A stretch of 64,000 nt of DNA from Myotis daubentonii (GCF_963259705.1 NC_081844.1:41605341-41669340); one strand, 5' to 3'. Shown: positions 45,245 through 57,922, counted from the first letter of the stretch. The notes: generated from the letters alone by a model not told the origin. Numbers and translations: made by a program.

Positions 45245-45419
45245 TCAGTGCACTCCCACAGCCAATTTCCCATAGTCCCCCTCCCCCCCCCCCCCCCCCC
45301 CGGCTGGCCAGCCCCAATCGGCCCCAATCGGGACTGGGCAAGATGGTCCCGATTGGCCCCAATTATTGGCCAGGCCAAGGGACCCCACCCATGCTTTAAT
45401 TCGTGCACCGGGTCTCTAG

Positions 45420-46464
45420 TTTAATAACAAAAAGAATAAATAGGCAGTTGGAGAAGTAATCATTAAATTAATAGGTATTTTGCTTTCATTCTTTCTTTGT
45501 AAAATTATTCCATAAACATAACTTGGCAAAAACACCAACATGCAGTAAATTTTGTGACACAGAAGTAATCTTAAAACAGTCAAGAAAAACAAACAATAGA
45601 AGAAATGAGCTTTGGAATATTTATCCAGTTGACAACATTATCATGTGCCAAAGAACAATTTCCCTATGAATTGAAATGTCTTGCTTTGTTTCAAAGCATA
45701 TTAATACCAAAAAGAGCACTATCCATTTTATAGTATATAACAACAAAAAGGCAGTTCATGTTGATTCTAGGAGTACATTTTTATTGCAGCTAGGAAATAT
45801 ATAGATAGCTCCATTCCACCTCTAGCTCTGAAACACTGATTCAGTTAATACAGTTTTGATAAAGAAACAACTACTAAAAACTCAAAGCAATAAACAAATG
45901 GCAGTAATATAGGAACCCATAATCCCGTCGTATCAAGCAGAAATATTTGTACAGCTTTTAATAGCTTTCAAAGAGTTCCCAATGTCTCACACTTAAATAA
46001 TTCAACCAAGCAATAAAAGCCAGGCTACAATCCAGGTGTCCTAACCCCAGGCCCAACATTCTTTCCTTTCAGTCACACATTGAATCAGATGAGTGATCGG
46101 TGGCAGTGAACTGGATTAGAGGATTCTGAATGTCAAACATCTGAACACCTTTAAGAGCTGCAATGGACCCTGAGAAGACTTAATTAAAACTCAAACAGCA
46201 TAGCCATACACAGAGCACACATCCAGCAACAAGGCTATAGTCTTGTTGAAATCACAAATGTGTGATTTCATGTTTCAGATATTTATTATTTCAGTTAAGT
46301 CCAACAATATTGCTGCCTTGATCCTTTCTTCCAGTTTTGCTCACTACCTCAGAAAAAGTTTTGTACTCACCCTTTCCCAGAATAACACGTTTTCTTGGTT
46401 CTAGTTCTTCTGCAGTACTGCTAGATCCTGAACACTAGTTATTAACCTCTTTCTTTACTTATAA
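45420..46464. other. Unique sequence, no feature seen
   Basis: 46010-46065 (gccaggctacaatccaggtg) may be the tail of a MIR. Nothing else is recognised. Confidence 0.4.
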
Positions 46465-46639
46465 CTAGAGGCCCAGTGCACGAAATTCACACAAGAGTAG
46501 GCTTTCCTTCCCCAGCTGCTGGCACTGGTTTCCCTCTGGCACCTGGGACCCAGGCTTCCCTCCAGCCCCAGTTTCACCCAGAAGGTTGTCTGGAATGACA
46601 TCTGGTCTAATTAGCACATTACCCTTTTATTATTATAGA
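46465..46639 (-). mobile_element. Minimal HeliBat-type Helitron (175 bp)
   Basis: The reverse strand starts TCTATAATAATAAAAGGG and ends GTGCACTGGGCCTCTAG, between A and T. Together with 31147-31325 it is among the shortest complete copies here. Confidence 0.87.
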
Positions 46640-46664
46640 TGCTTCCTTTTTAAATGGGTAATTG

Positions 46665-47195
46665 TATTAGTTTGCTAAAACCACCATCACAAAGTATCCC
46701 AAAATGAGGTTATACAGGAGTAGCGTGGTCCCTAATCTAATATTAAGGTGTTCTTACAAAAAAGGGGATATTTGGCCCTGGCCAGGTGGCTTGGTTGGTA
46801 GGAGCATCGTTCCATACACCAAAAGATTGTGAGTTTGATTCCTGGTCTCAGCACATACCTAGGTTTTGGGATCAATTCCCATTTGGGTACATACGGGAGG
46901 CAACTGATTGATATTTCTCACATTGATATTTCTCTCCTCCCTCCTCTGCCTCCTCCTCTTCCTCGTCCTCCTTCTCCCTCTAAAATAAATAAAAACATAT
47001 CCCCAGTTGATGATTGAAACAAATAAATAAATAAGTTAATGAATAAATACATAAGTAAATGGAAATTTGAAAATAAATACACATATACTTGCAAAGACTC
47101 TATTACAAAATAAGGTCATATTCGAAAGTACTAGGGGTTAGGCATTTAATGTATGAATTTTGAAGGGACACAATTCAACCCATAATGATAATATA
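46665..47195 (-). mobile_element. MLT1-like LTR (ERVL-MaLR) interrupted by a Ves SINE
   Basis: Left part: attgtattagtttgctaaaa, accatcacaaagtatcccaa. Right part: aaataaggtcatattcgaaa, gtactaggggttaggcattt, gaagggacacaattcaaccc. These are the two ends of an antisense MaLR LTR, separated by the SINE at 46776. Confidence 0.7.
46776..47045 (+). mobile_element. Ves-related SINE of the older type
   Basis: GGCCCTGGCCAGGTGGCTTG head, GTTTGATTCCTGGTCTCAGC, CGGGAGGCAACTGATTGATA body, a CTCC-rich part and an AAATA-repeat tail. Confidence 0.82.
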
Positions 47196-47241
47196 TACTA
47201 AAAATAAAAAAATTGAAAACATTAAAAATAGCATTCAGAAG

Positions 47242-47462
47242 CCCTAGCCGCTTTTGCTCTGTGGATAGAACATTGGCCTGTGGGCTGAAGGGCCCCAGGT
47301 TCAATTTCGGTCAAGGGCACATTCCAAGGTTGCAAACTTGATCCCCAGTAGGGGTTGTGCATGGGGCAGCCAATCAATGATTCCTTCTCATCATTGATGG
47401 TTCTATTTCTCTCTCCCTCTGTCTTCCTCTCTGAAATCAATAAATGTATATTTTTTAAAAAA
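47242..47462 (+). mobile_element. Ves SINE
   Basis: GCCCTAGCCGCTTTTGCTCT head, CAATTTCGGTCAAGGGCACA, GGGCAGCCAATCAATGATTC, then an A/T tail. GCATTCAG is duplicated on both sides. Confidence 0.9.
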
Positions 47463-47596
47463 TTGCATTCAGTGAAAAGGAAAACTTCCATCCCCACCAA
47501 TCTTGCACCTGTTGTTACTTCTCCAGAGAACAATTACTAAGAGCTTCCTATCCTTCCAGACAGAAATAGTCTATATAAAAAATAAAGATGAGTATA

Positions 47597-47638
47597 TTAT
47601 ATATATCTATATCTATATCTATATCTATATCTATATCT

Positions 47639-47669
<31 letters not shown>

Positions 47670-47672
47670 TAT
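47597..47672. repeat. (ATCTAT)n / (TA)n microsatellite
   Basis: About ten ATCTAT hexamers ending in a TA run. The isoleucine/tyrosine frame over it is an artefact. Confidence 0.96.
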
Positions 47673-48299
47673 TTCACACATGTACTGGCTTGATGTAAAG
47701 TCACTATTCTTCAATCTCCTTATTTTCAAGTAACTAAGATTCTTTTTTTGAGAAAGAATACCATATGCATCTTTGTGAAAAATGGAAACCATCCCCTAAT
47801 CCACGTGAGAATGAAGTTTGAGCAAAAAGTAAACCATTATTGTTTAAACTATTGAAATGTGTTTTGTTGTTTTTTTTTCTTCCACACATCAAAATATACA
47901 GCCCTAGCCCATTTGGCAAATTCACATATGGTGCCTAGTCTTTTATTTTGAAAAGTCCAGTTAGATGAATGGCATTGCTTTTCAATCTATTCTCTTCTAT
48001 TTCCTTTGATTTCCATCAACATGATGCATATTTTTTCACTCTCCTATTTTTCACCTATGTATTTATAGTATTTTATGTGGTTTTTCTCATAGACAACATA
48101 AAGTGAGCCCTGCTTCCCCCCCCCAAATTAACTAATGATCTATGCCTTTAATTGGGAAAACTCCATTTACATTTGTTTTTATTATGGTTATTGATATATT
48201 TGAGTTTATTTTTGCAACCTTTCTATTTGTTTTCTATTTTTTTCTTATATGTTCTTTTTGCACTCATTCTTTTTTCTACCCTCTTTTGTATTAATCTAA
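47673..48299. other. AT-rich sequence, no feature seen
   Basis: Possibly older L1 antisense sequence near the right edge, not certain. Confidence 0.4.
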
Positions 48300-48660
48300 T
48301 ACATTCACTTTTCCTGTGCAATTGATATCTATTGAGTGCCCACTGCTTATATTCTATGATTCCAATGTATCTCCTTTGCAAGCTTAGTCGTTTCAACATC
48401 ATTTTATGTTGTGGTACTTGTCTTTCTCTGTCTCAGTATTTCACTTTGCATAATTCTCTCGGGGTCTATCTATGGTGTGCTAATGGCAAGATTTCACTCT
48501 TTTTTTATGTCTGAATGATATATCACCATTTCTTTACCATTCATCTATCATTGGACAGTTAAGGATTTTCCTTGTCTAATGGCTAATATGAATAATGCTG
48601 CAATGAACATGGGGGTGCAGATGTCTTTTCAAGTTTGTGTTCTCATTTTCTTCAGGAATT
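48300..48660 (-). mobile_element. L1 ORF2 3'-region fragment
   Basis: Antisense phrases: tttcactttgcataattctc, accattcatctatcattgga and aataatgctgcaatgaacat followed by gggggtgcaga. They correspond to the end of L1 ORF2. Broken frames. Confidence 0.8.
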
Positions 48661-48901
48661 CAAATCATTCATATTTTAGGCCAGTTTTGGCTGTTCCTCT
48701 ACTCGCTTATGCTTTGCTTTCACTTTATTTTTTTCTCCTTGGGTTTCATTTTGGGTAGTTTCTATTTCCATGACTTCAAGTTTTTACGTTTTTACTTCTG
48801 CCTATACAAGCATTTCTCTCGACTGTGCCTCCACCTTGGCTTATAAAAATTGCGGTCTCTTGTCCACATCTCCTCTGACCCCTCGTGCAAACACATTAAA
48901 G
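48661..48901. other. T-rich sequence, nothing recognised
   Basis: It could be the extension of the L1 fragment. Confidence 0.35.
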
Positions 48902-49095
48902 CAGGGGTCCTCAAACTACAGCCCGCGGGCCACATGCGGCCTGACGAAAAGGTTTATCTGGCCTGCCGGGTGTTTTTGCCGCCTGCTGCCTGTTGCTTAG
49001 CAGCCGACTAGTTTTTTTTTAAACTATAGTCCGGCCCTCCAACGGTCTGAGGGACAGTGAACTGGCCCCCTGTTTAAAAAGTTTGAGGACCCCTG
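48902..49095 (+). mobile_element. hAT MITE (194 bp) with a perfect 8-bp target duplication
   Basis: Terminal repeats CAGGGGTCCTCAAACT and AGTTTGAGGACCCCTG. CATTAAAG is duplicated at 48894-48901 and 49096-49103. The right part (AACTATAGTCCGGCCCTCCA) is shared with 23880-24083. The left interior (GCCCGCGGGCCACATGCGGC) differs, so the two are sister MITEs. Confidence 0.95.
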
Positions 49096-49139
49096 CATTA
49101 AAGGATATGAACAAACTCTAACATAGTTCCTAACACCTC

Positions 49140-49660
49140 AAGGCCACTTTCCAGGGTTTATTCTTTCCCTTCTTCAAATGCCTGCCTAATAATCCTCAAG
49201 GATGCCAAAAGAATTTGTTGTTTTTTCCAGCCAACACCTGAGATGGGGCCCCTGTCTCCCAGTCTCTGCGGGAGGGTAGGAGCCTGACTCAATAAGTACC
49301 AGTTGGCAAACCCAGTTAGGTTTCACAAGGGCCTAACTCTCTTTCCATTTTTGCAAATGTCCTGACTTTGCTCAAGCCCCCACCATTCCCATTTCCTGCG
49401 CCTCCTTTCTCCCGTTAAAATGCCCAGTCACATCTGCATAACTCAAAGCCGAGTTCAGTTCACTCTGGACCACCTATTGCAACAGTGTGCCACTGCTTAA
49501 ACCTGTCCTCACCCCTTCGCCTAGTCAGTGTCTGCCTTTGTTCATCACTCACACCGTGTTCAGTCTTTCCTCTAGCTTCATGAACACGAGGAATGCAGTT
49601 GAAATAAAGGGTTATTGTCCTCTTCTGTGAATTCTTGTTTTAGTATTTACTCTGTGGATC
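49140..49660 (+). mobile_element. Possible solo LTR of unknown ERV class
   Basis: Mixed-composition 0.5-kb block with a pyrimidine-rich part, a TTAAAA element near 49415 and AATAAA at 49602 followed by GGGTTATTGTCCTCTTCTGT. This resembles an LTR U3-R-U5 plan. No TG...CA edges or target duplication were found. Confidence 0.35.
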
Positions 49661-51579
49661 AGGCCAGTTTTCAGAGTAGGGCTAAATTTTTCTAGCATAC
49701 CTTTAGCAATGACATGGTTTTCTCCGATCTCTGCCCCTTGAATTACATGTGTTTCTACTTGAAATGATAAAAGCCCAAATTATCCTCAGCTGTGTTTCAG
49801 CTCAGAGGCCTTTTGGCTCAGCTTTTTCCCCACGAGCTGCTTTCCCCAGTCTTGAGTGGTTTTCTCACATAGATACACTGTCTCTTATTCAACTGGAGAC
49901 TCACAAGAGCTCTATGCAGAGCTTGAGGGCTCTTTTCTTCAGCTCTCTCCTGACTGACAGCTAGCTGCCTGGTAAATGCTAGCAGCCCTGCTGTCTCTGG
50001 AACCCAGTGCAGGCTCCTCAATTCTGGGAGAACTCCTGGGCCCACCTGGGTTTCCCGTGCCTGTGACGCGGCAGACACTAGCTCTAGGAGGTAAGGTGGG
50101 GCAATTATAAACGTCTTCTCACGTGCTTTCCCATTTCAAGAGTCACTGTCCGGCAATATCTTTTTATGAAGTCAGATAAACTATCGTTTCATCAATTTTG
50201 TCGGTTTCTCTTACGGGCCAAAGCATAAGTATGGGACCCGTCTTTCCATTTTGCCTAAAAGCAAAAGCACACCCCTCCCCGCTCCATTTCAATGCAAATA
50301 GAAGCTTGTTATCTCTCTGTTATATCCCCAGCTCCTAAAGTAATATTTGGCATATTTAGAACAGGCCCTCTAACATGCTTTTAGAACCGGAAATAAATGA
50401 ACCAGAGAATGAGTGTCCCATGCAGAGAAAGATAAGAGCATATTTCTTTCAAGTTTGTGCAAATGTATAAGTGCTCCGCTGCTGAAACCTTCAGTCTCCC
50501 AAGATGCTATATGTCTACAAACACAAGTACGTGGAATTTTTATTTATTTAAACGCATTGCTCTTTTCCTGTATTGAGGGAGCTTTTGAGATCATGTATTA
50601 TATTCACTTCTCTCGTAACTCACACACTCTAAGTAGACTACATTACCCTGGTTTGGCTGATTTTGTTCTATTTTACATAAAACACGAACTCCTAGCTGAT
50701 GAATCAAATACCTGTTTTAGTTCTTATTTTCAGGCTGACATCTCTTGAGGATTTTACACTGTGAATCATCGCCTTCATCATCAGAACGTCTGTTTCTTTG
50801 CCTCTTATTTATAAGATGCCGACACACCACTTGGAATTGATTTTGGATCTTAACATGCTAAAAAGGCAAAAACCATGCGTTTATTCTCAATTTTTTGTTT
50901 ATTTTGTTCCATTAGTAATCTTTATATTTTGTAGTACTCTGGGATGTTATTCACAGCCCTTGTTTTTATTTTTTCTCTATCAACAAGTATTCTCCCTACA
51001 TCAGTCTATATGTCAAACGGCTTTTAAAAGTCTACATACAATAGTGACTCTAAAATTTATATCTACAGCTTTGACCTTGTCACTGAGTTCTAGACTTTAT
51101 TTTATCTTATTGTCCATTTAACATCATCAATTGGTCACCTCGTACACACTGAAATATATAGCATGTCGAAAACAACTTTAAAAAAATCCCATCCAGTTGT
51201 AAATTCCAAAAATGTTCTAACTCAGTAAAATTTAAGAAAAACTATAGCTGTTCTTTTAAACCCTTGCTTTATTTTACAGTCTATATTATATTAATTAACA
51301 AGCTTTAAAAATAAAATTTAAATCTACTTTTCAAATTCTTAACTCTGCCACTCTTCCCCTAGACATTATCATCATCTTCCACCTAGAATAGATTATCAAA
51401 ATCCCTCCCAATGATTCTCCTCCTTTGATTCCTAACTTCTGCTTTTGTGTTAATCCTCCATATTATAAGCAAAATTGATCCTTATTTTAACGTGTAAATG
51501 GGATTATATTATTCTCCTGCTCCAAATCATCCAATGACTCTTTACTGCATATTGGTTGAATAGAAGATTTTATATGATA
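49661..51579. other. Unique sequence, no feature seen
   Basis: Opposing small frames at 49749-49964 and 49818-50078, and frames at 50413-50748 and 50798-51121, have no recognised domain. Nothing else is visible. Confidence 0.4.
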
Positions 51580-51945
51580 TATTAGTCTGCTAGGACTGTT
51601 AACAAAGTACCACAATCTTGGTGGCTTAAATGAAAGAAATATATTGTCTCACAATTCCTGAGGCTAGACATCTGAAATTAAGGTTATGTTCTGAGTGATA
51701 GGATAGTCATCTTCTTTCGATGTACCCTCATATCATCTTCCCTGCACAGGCGTCTGTCTCTGTGTCCACATTTCTTTTTTTGATAAGGACAAGAGTCATT
51801 TTGGATCAGGGTCCACCCTAATGACCTCATTCTCACTGGATTACCTTGATAAGAACCCCATATTCAAGTAAGTTCTGAGGTACTAGGGGTTAGGACTCCA
51901 ATATATCTTTTTGAGGGAAGATACAATTCAACCCATAATACATAA
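51580..51945 (-). mobile_element. MLT1-like LTR (ERVL-MaLR)
   Basis: Antisense phrases from end to end: atattagtctgctaggactg, ggtccaccctaatgacctca, tgaggtactaggggttagga, gatacaattcaacccataat. Nearly the whole LTR is covered, in decayed form. Confidence 0.8.
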
Positions 51946-53462
51946 TATATTAAGTTTTATGTGATCTGATCTTTGCCTACCTCACTGAATTCATGTCCTT
52001 CCAGTCTCTTCTCTTCCATTCTGACTCTAGTTTAGACATAAGGAATGGTGGTGTTGCTGCTGCTGCTGCTCTGCCTTTGTTTTACATACATTTCCATCTC
52101 ATTATCTTCCACAAGGTGTTTACTGTGCCAGGGATACTGGATCCCCATGTCTTCACTTTGTTCATTCCTTCCTTGCATTTAGGTCCCTGATCAAATATCA
52201 CCTCTTCAGATATATCTCTCATGATAGCTGCACCTAAATAGCTCCCCTTCATCCACTCCATCTCCCTCTACTACTTTATTCGTTGTTGCAGTTACTATGG
52301 CTCTCTGGTGTGTAATTGTAATTTTTTTATGTTTCTTTTATCCTACTAGAATCTAAATTCCATGATGAAAGCTCGTGTTTGTATGGTACATTTTATCAAC
52401 CCAGAGAAAAAAGCCACATGTATGGCATTCATTCACTCATTTATTTACTCACTCATTCATTCTTAGGAAAGTTCAACACACACAAAAAAAAATGTATTGT
52501 TCTCAACTTCAGGAATAAGCAGTCTTTCAAATTTGAAATTTTGAAATATAATATTTTTATCTATCAATTTAGCAATATCAATGGTATTATCCATTGCTGA
52601 CAATAGTTTTATGAGCTTGGAACTCTAATGGATTTTAAGGGGTAAGATGAATTGCTACAATAAACATTTTTGGCAGTCCGTATTTGGAAACATTAAAATG
52701 TTCATACCCTTGAACTTCATTTTTTTTATATTTAACAGTGTGTCATGAGGAAATAACAAAGTCTGCAAAAGTAGATCTATTACCACAAGTAATTTAACAC
52801 TTAATTCTAGTCATGAAAAAACTTGAGACAAATAAATTATATTAAAAACTAGAGCTTCAATTCTGACTTTATACTGTTGTATGCAACAAATATATGTATT
52901 ACATTGGCCTAAGTAAATGTAGAAACTACTTTTTTCTAACTTAATTAGAAATCCAAAGGTAATTATTTAAACAATCTTGTAAGGGATCAAAGCTATTTGT
53001 ATATTGTTGCTCTTCCATCCTGAGCACATTGACTAGCAACATTATGTTGTTGCCACATGATTGCTAAGGCCTACTTTCCCCCAGGGGTTGAATTTTTGCT
53101 ACCAAAAAAAAAAGAAGAAGGCAAATAGCAAGGTGTATATCCATCAAGAAAGCAAAAGTTTTCTCAGAAACCCTCAGTTTTCTTAGCATCCTGTCATATA
53201 TCCACACCTAGAATGTCTGGGGGATACTAGGGCATTCCAGCCTTGAGACATTTGTAGGGTACATGTGTATGTGATTGCCAACTCTCAATGTTTAAATATA
53301 TAAAAAAGGTTATTTTCTTTGGTTGAGATTGAGAAACACATCTTGAAAGGTGGAATTGTGTAGGAGAAGCTCAATGGATACTGCCTTCAGGTCAATCTCT
53401 GTGGGGGTAAGTGGTGCGGGAAGTAGAATTCAGAGTGTTTGAACTGTAGTGTAGTCACAACA
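51946..53462. other. Unique sequence, no feature seen
   Basis: A (CTG)5 run near 52053-52068 and ATTC-rich bases near 52430-52460. No gene or repeat is recognised. Confidence 0.4.
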
Positions 53463-53860
53463 TGTGGGAAGCCACCCATTGTCTTCTCTATAGGAATGCT
53501 GGTGAACCTTGAGCCCTGACAAGGGCCAGAGCTATGCACTGATTGTTTAGTCCAGACAATGGGGGCTCAAGCAATTTCCTGACCAAAGAGTCTCAGAGCA
53601 AATCTTTCTAACATATACTGACCTTTAAGATAGTCTGTCTGTTACTGCAATTGCCTGTCTGACAAAGGGCTAGATGTGTATCCAAAATTGAATAAAAGGT
53701 TGGCAAGGCCTGGGCATGAGTGGAAGTCCTTCTCCTTGCGTTGGGCTCCAGCCTGGCCCCCCAATTTCCAAAGTCTTATTTCTTGTCTCATCTCTGTCAT
53801 TTGCGCGCGGCCCTTCTCCAGATCCCGAACCCTGAACCACGCCGGACGTGGGTCATCACA
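53463..53860 (+). mobile_element. Solo LTR of a class II (ERVK-type) endogenous retrovirus
   Basis: The 398-bp block begins TGTGGGAAGCC and ends ATCACA, giving TG...CA edges. ACAACA is repeated exactly at 53457-53462 and 53861-53866, the 6-bp duplication usual for class II elements. AATAAA lies at 53691. The R/U5-like end (TTTGCGCGCGGCCCTTCTCC) resembles IAP and HERV-K type LTRs. No internal viral sequence follows, so two LTRs recombined to leave one. Confidence 0.85.
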
Positions 53861-53866
53861 ACAACA

Positions 53867-56744
53867 GAGGAATGAACTCCTTCAGCAGGGAGCGCTGGAG
53901 ATGGTGTGACCCCTCTGAGTTGTCCCATCTCAAGGCAGGGGGCTGGTACTTTGTGCTCCACTTTAAACAGCCATTAAATACTGACTCCCCCCAGGGAGGG
54001 ATTTAGATGAAGCACATCTTTTTGGCTGAAGTACTTTCCAGAGAACACAGCTGAGAGCAGTGTCATCAATGTGTACAGAGATGGGGACTGAGGGATTAGT
54101 CCTGAAAGAATGATTCGGTTTGTGCACCGTAGGATCCACTACTTTACTAAATAACATTGGGAATATTCAAATAGGAAAATAGAGACATTACAAAAATGTT
54201 TTTGAAGAATTTTAAATGGATTAGACAACTGTACATGACAAGTAAAGAAAAAGCAAAAATATACCTGCATGTGGTATGAACGCAGATGTAAATTATAGTC
54301 ATGTGTCTGTGTGGTTGAAAATGAGAGGCGGGTTGAACATTGCCCATGTCCATGCTCTGGAATCTCCACCATTATGCAGCTCATTCATGTGTAGCAACAG
54401 TGACTTGGAATTCACACATATTTGTACTTTGGTTGTCACAGAAAGGAATTTCATTTCCTTGCTTCTAGAAGAGAATTTTCTATAGATTTTGATGTGCTTT
54501 ATTATCTCAGTGCTCTTTGGATTTGGCATCTTTAGTATAATAACAATGATATGTAGTCCCTGGTTTAAAAATCATTATCTTTTCACAGAGTAGGAAAAAG
54601 CAAAACAGATGTTTAATATTTTATTATATTTTTATTAATGTTATGTAATTAGAAGATTATTTAACTGTGTTTTATTTCTTACTATATACTTGACTCCCCG
54701 TTGAAGATATGTAAAAAGATTTCTGTGATAGAGTCTTTTGTAATCTCAGTTAAACATGTACTTATTTTAGCTGCCTGGTTTTCCTCTTCTATGGCTGCTG
54801 AACTCTGTTGTTATTCATGGTAGTGAGTCCCTTTTTACTTTCTGTAAGTACTTAGCAAAGAAAGAAAGAAAGCCCATTGAAGAGCTTTCTGGAGTGACTA
54901 TGTTGATTTACTCTCTCACTGGGACCAATTACAACTGCACTGCAGAACATACCTGGAGATCTTTCCTAGCTCTACCAAACTGTTCTATTAGTCATTTTTG
55001 TAATATCCAATCATGTAAATGTTCTACTGGTAAATGTTGGTATATGTCCATCTATTTATCATTGCTGCATATCTTTTCTTGTCTGTAGAGCAAAAGGCCT
55101 TTCACCATGGTTTTAGTCTCAACAACTTGCATTTTGAATAATGGATTTTATTTCTGACATTGTGTTATTCTTCCTATTTGTCTTCTACTGATCAAAATAT
55201 ATCCTTTCTTTAAGTTATATATTTCCACTTTCTTTTTTTACAGGGGGTGAGATATCTGTGGTGTTAAAGCATTATATTTATTGCTTAATAACCTATATTT
55301 GTGCATTAGAAGAAGATGGTAGGCTCCTAATGTCTTGCACTCTCCCCATTATATGCTACAAGAACGTTCCTTCAATTATTTAATTCTGTCAAATAATTTG
55401 TATTAGTTGAATTTAGGTTTGCCTTCCATAATCATAAAATTATAGAGTAACTGTGGTCCAAACAAATACAAATTTAATTCTCTCTCCCCTAAAGGAGTCA
55501 TAAAGTAGGCAGATGAGGAATGTGATTTTCTTGCTATTTTCTAGTTTTGGTAACTCTCTGAGGTTCTGTATAACTGCTCAAGTAATAGCTATCTCCACTT
55601 TCTAGGAAGCTGACAGGAGGAAGATGGTTGAAGGAAATATCTCTTCCTTTTAAGTTATTCTTTTAAAATTAATATGCTACAAATACAGAAAGATGCACGA
55701 ATCAAACATACTGTTAATAAACTGCTGTAACACATTGTAACTGTCACTCAAATTGAGAGAGAATACCTTGTCAAACACTACAGAAGCCCTCCACTGGCCA
55801 CCTCAAAATCACAACCCTCATACCCCTTTCTAAGAGGGATCACATCTTACTTTTATTGTAAAACATGTTTTTATCTATCCTTATAGGTTTAGCACTTAAA
55901 TGAATACTGCTAAATTCATTATAAGTTACTTTTCCATAGTAATTTCCTTTCACCTTTGTCATTTTCTCAACTTTCTCTTATTTTAATATTTTTGCTTACA
56001 ATTTATTTGTTGAAGAACTTTGATGATGTTCTAAATTCCTCATAGTCAATATTTAGCTGATTGTGTCTCTTATATAGTTTAACATGTTTTATTGCTTTTT
56101 GAAAAATATAGGCTCCATATAGAATGTTATGTCAAAAAAATTTTCTTTCAGAACCTCAGAGTCGTTTTACTGACTTTTGGCTCCCACAGTGCTTGATGAG
56201 AAATTAGCAAATATTAGTAATGATTGTTTCCCTATTGTATTCTGTTTTTGCTTTTAAGATTTTTCTCTTTATCTTTGTTTTTCATCAGTGTAAGTAGATG
56301 AACTTAAACATGGGTTTATTAATATATATTTTTCTTGGAGTTGTTTGACTTTCATAAATATGTGATTTTAAAAAATGAGGCAAAAATCAGATATTAATCT
56401 TTCCAATTTATTTCTCCTCTGTTTGCTCTCTAGAACATTGTGCATGTTTGCTGTTTTGATATTTTTTAATAATTCCCTGAGTCATATATTTTTCTCTATT
56501 CTTTAAACAAGATAGTCTATTGGTCTTTCTTCTGATTTAATTTCTGTTCTTTATCATCTCCATTCAATTATTATACACATTCAATGATATATATTTAAAT
56601 CTCAAAAATAAAATTTATAGACTTTCCATTGGATTCTTTTTCATAGTTACCATTTTTCTTCTGAGACTTGCTACTCTTTTTTTTTTATAGATCAGAGAAA
56701 TGTTTCATTTCTTACCTTGCAGAGTTCTTTATTTCTTTTTTAAA
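53867..56744. other. AT-rich unique sequence, no feature seen
   Basis: Small overlapping frames at 54139-54529 on both strands show no domain. An (AAAG) run lies near 54857-54872. Parts near 55860-56700 may be very old L1, but no phrase is decisive. Confidence 0.4.
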
Positions 56745-57315
56745 ATTTACCTTTATTGTTGGAAATATTACTGATGTCCCCTTTTTTATCCCAATGCCCC
56801 CCTCCACCCTGCTCCCAGCCCTATACTAGGTGTTTAGTGCACTATTGTCTGTGTATATGGGTTAGTATACATGCATGTAAGTTCTTTGGCTAATATCTTC
56901 CTGTCCCCAATTCCCTCTGAGATTCCTCAGTCCACTGTTCCATGCTTCCATGTCTCTGGATCTATTTTGTCAGTTGATTTTGTTCATTAGCTCCCACGTA
57001 TAAATGAGATCACATGATACTTGTCTTTCTCTGACTGGCTTACTTCGCTTAGTATAATACTCTCCAGGTCCCTCCATGCTGCCTCAAAGGGTAAGAGATC
57101 TTTCTTTTTTACAGCTGTATAGTATTCCATAGGGTAAATATATCACGTCTTTTTTACACACTTATCTACTGATGGGCATTTGAGCTATTTCCAGATCTTA
57201 GCTACTATAAATAGCACTGCTCAAACAAAAGGGTACATATATTCTTTCCCATTGATGTTTTGGGTGTCTTAGGATATATTCCTTGAAGTGGGATCACTGA
57301 GTTAAATGGCAGTTC
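56745..57315 (-). mobile_element. L1 3' region (3' UTR and ORF2 end), decayed
   Basis: tacctttattgttggaaata is the tail. It is followed by gattttgttcattagctccc, cttgtctttctctgactggc, cgcttagtataatactctcc, tatagtattccatagggtaa and actgatgggcatttgagcta. This is the standard antisense order of the L1 3' end. Confidence 0.9.
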
Positions 57316-57728
57316 CTATTATTTAATTAACTGAGAACATATTTTTTTATTTAATCAAGCATAATTATAATAGTTCTTTAAAATCCTTGTCCGCTAATTG
57401 CTAGTTTCAACATCTTGGGCTATTGATTTTATTTTCTGTTGTGAATGGGTCATATTCTTTAGTTCACGAAACACTGATTAATTTGGGATTTTTATCCTCT
57501 CTTAGACTAAAGGGAATAAACAAATGTCTGTATTTTGATCAGAATAATTATTATCTGCATAGGTACTACTTCAAAAAAAAGCTTATGCAAGCATAAGAGG
57601 ATAAAATTTTTCACATATTTTATTTACTCACTCTACTAAATACTTTTATTATTTTTATATCTTTACACAAGGCATTTGTAGTAACTATATACAATACTAA
57701 CTTGTTATTTTTCATTCTTTTTCTTTTT
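57316..57728. other. AT-rich sequence, no feature seen
   Basis: Nothing recognised. Confidence 0.4.
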
Positions 57729-57922
57729 TAAAATGTCTTTATTGTTTTGTAGAGAGAGAAAGGAAGGGAGAGGGGGAGAGAGAGGGAGAGAAAGATACCT
57801 GGGTGGGAGAGAAACATTGTTAGGTTGCCTCCTGCACAACCCTTACTAGGGATGGAGCATGTGCCCTGATGGGAACCAAACCAGGACCTCACTCAACCAA
57901 CTGAACCATGATGGTCAGGGCT
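57729..57922 (-). mobile_element. Ves-related SINE
   Basis: The reverse strand reads AGCCCTGACCATCATGGTTC, a head lacking part of box B, CAGGAGGCAACCTAACAATG and a purine-rich part. Flanks share TTTCCATTCTTT-like bases. Confidence 0.82.

Larger units (their letters stand above)
45131..45419 (+). mobile_element. Non-autonomous HeliBat-type Helitron (289 bp) with a CTCF-like palindrome and poly-C
   Basis: Starts TCTCTATATAGAAAAGCC after A and ends CGTGCACCGGGTCTCTAG before T. The interior carries a long inverted repeat (CACTGACCACCAGGGGG and its reverse complement), then a C-run of about 20 at 45283-45301. Confidence 0.9.
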
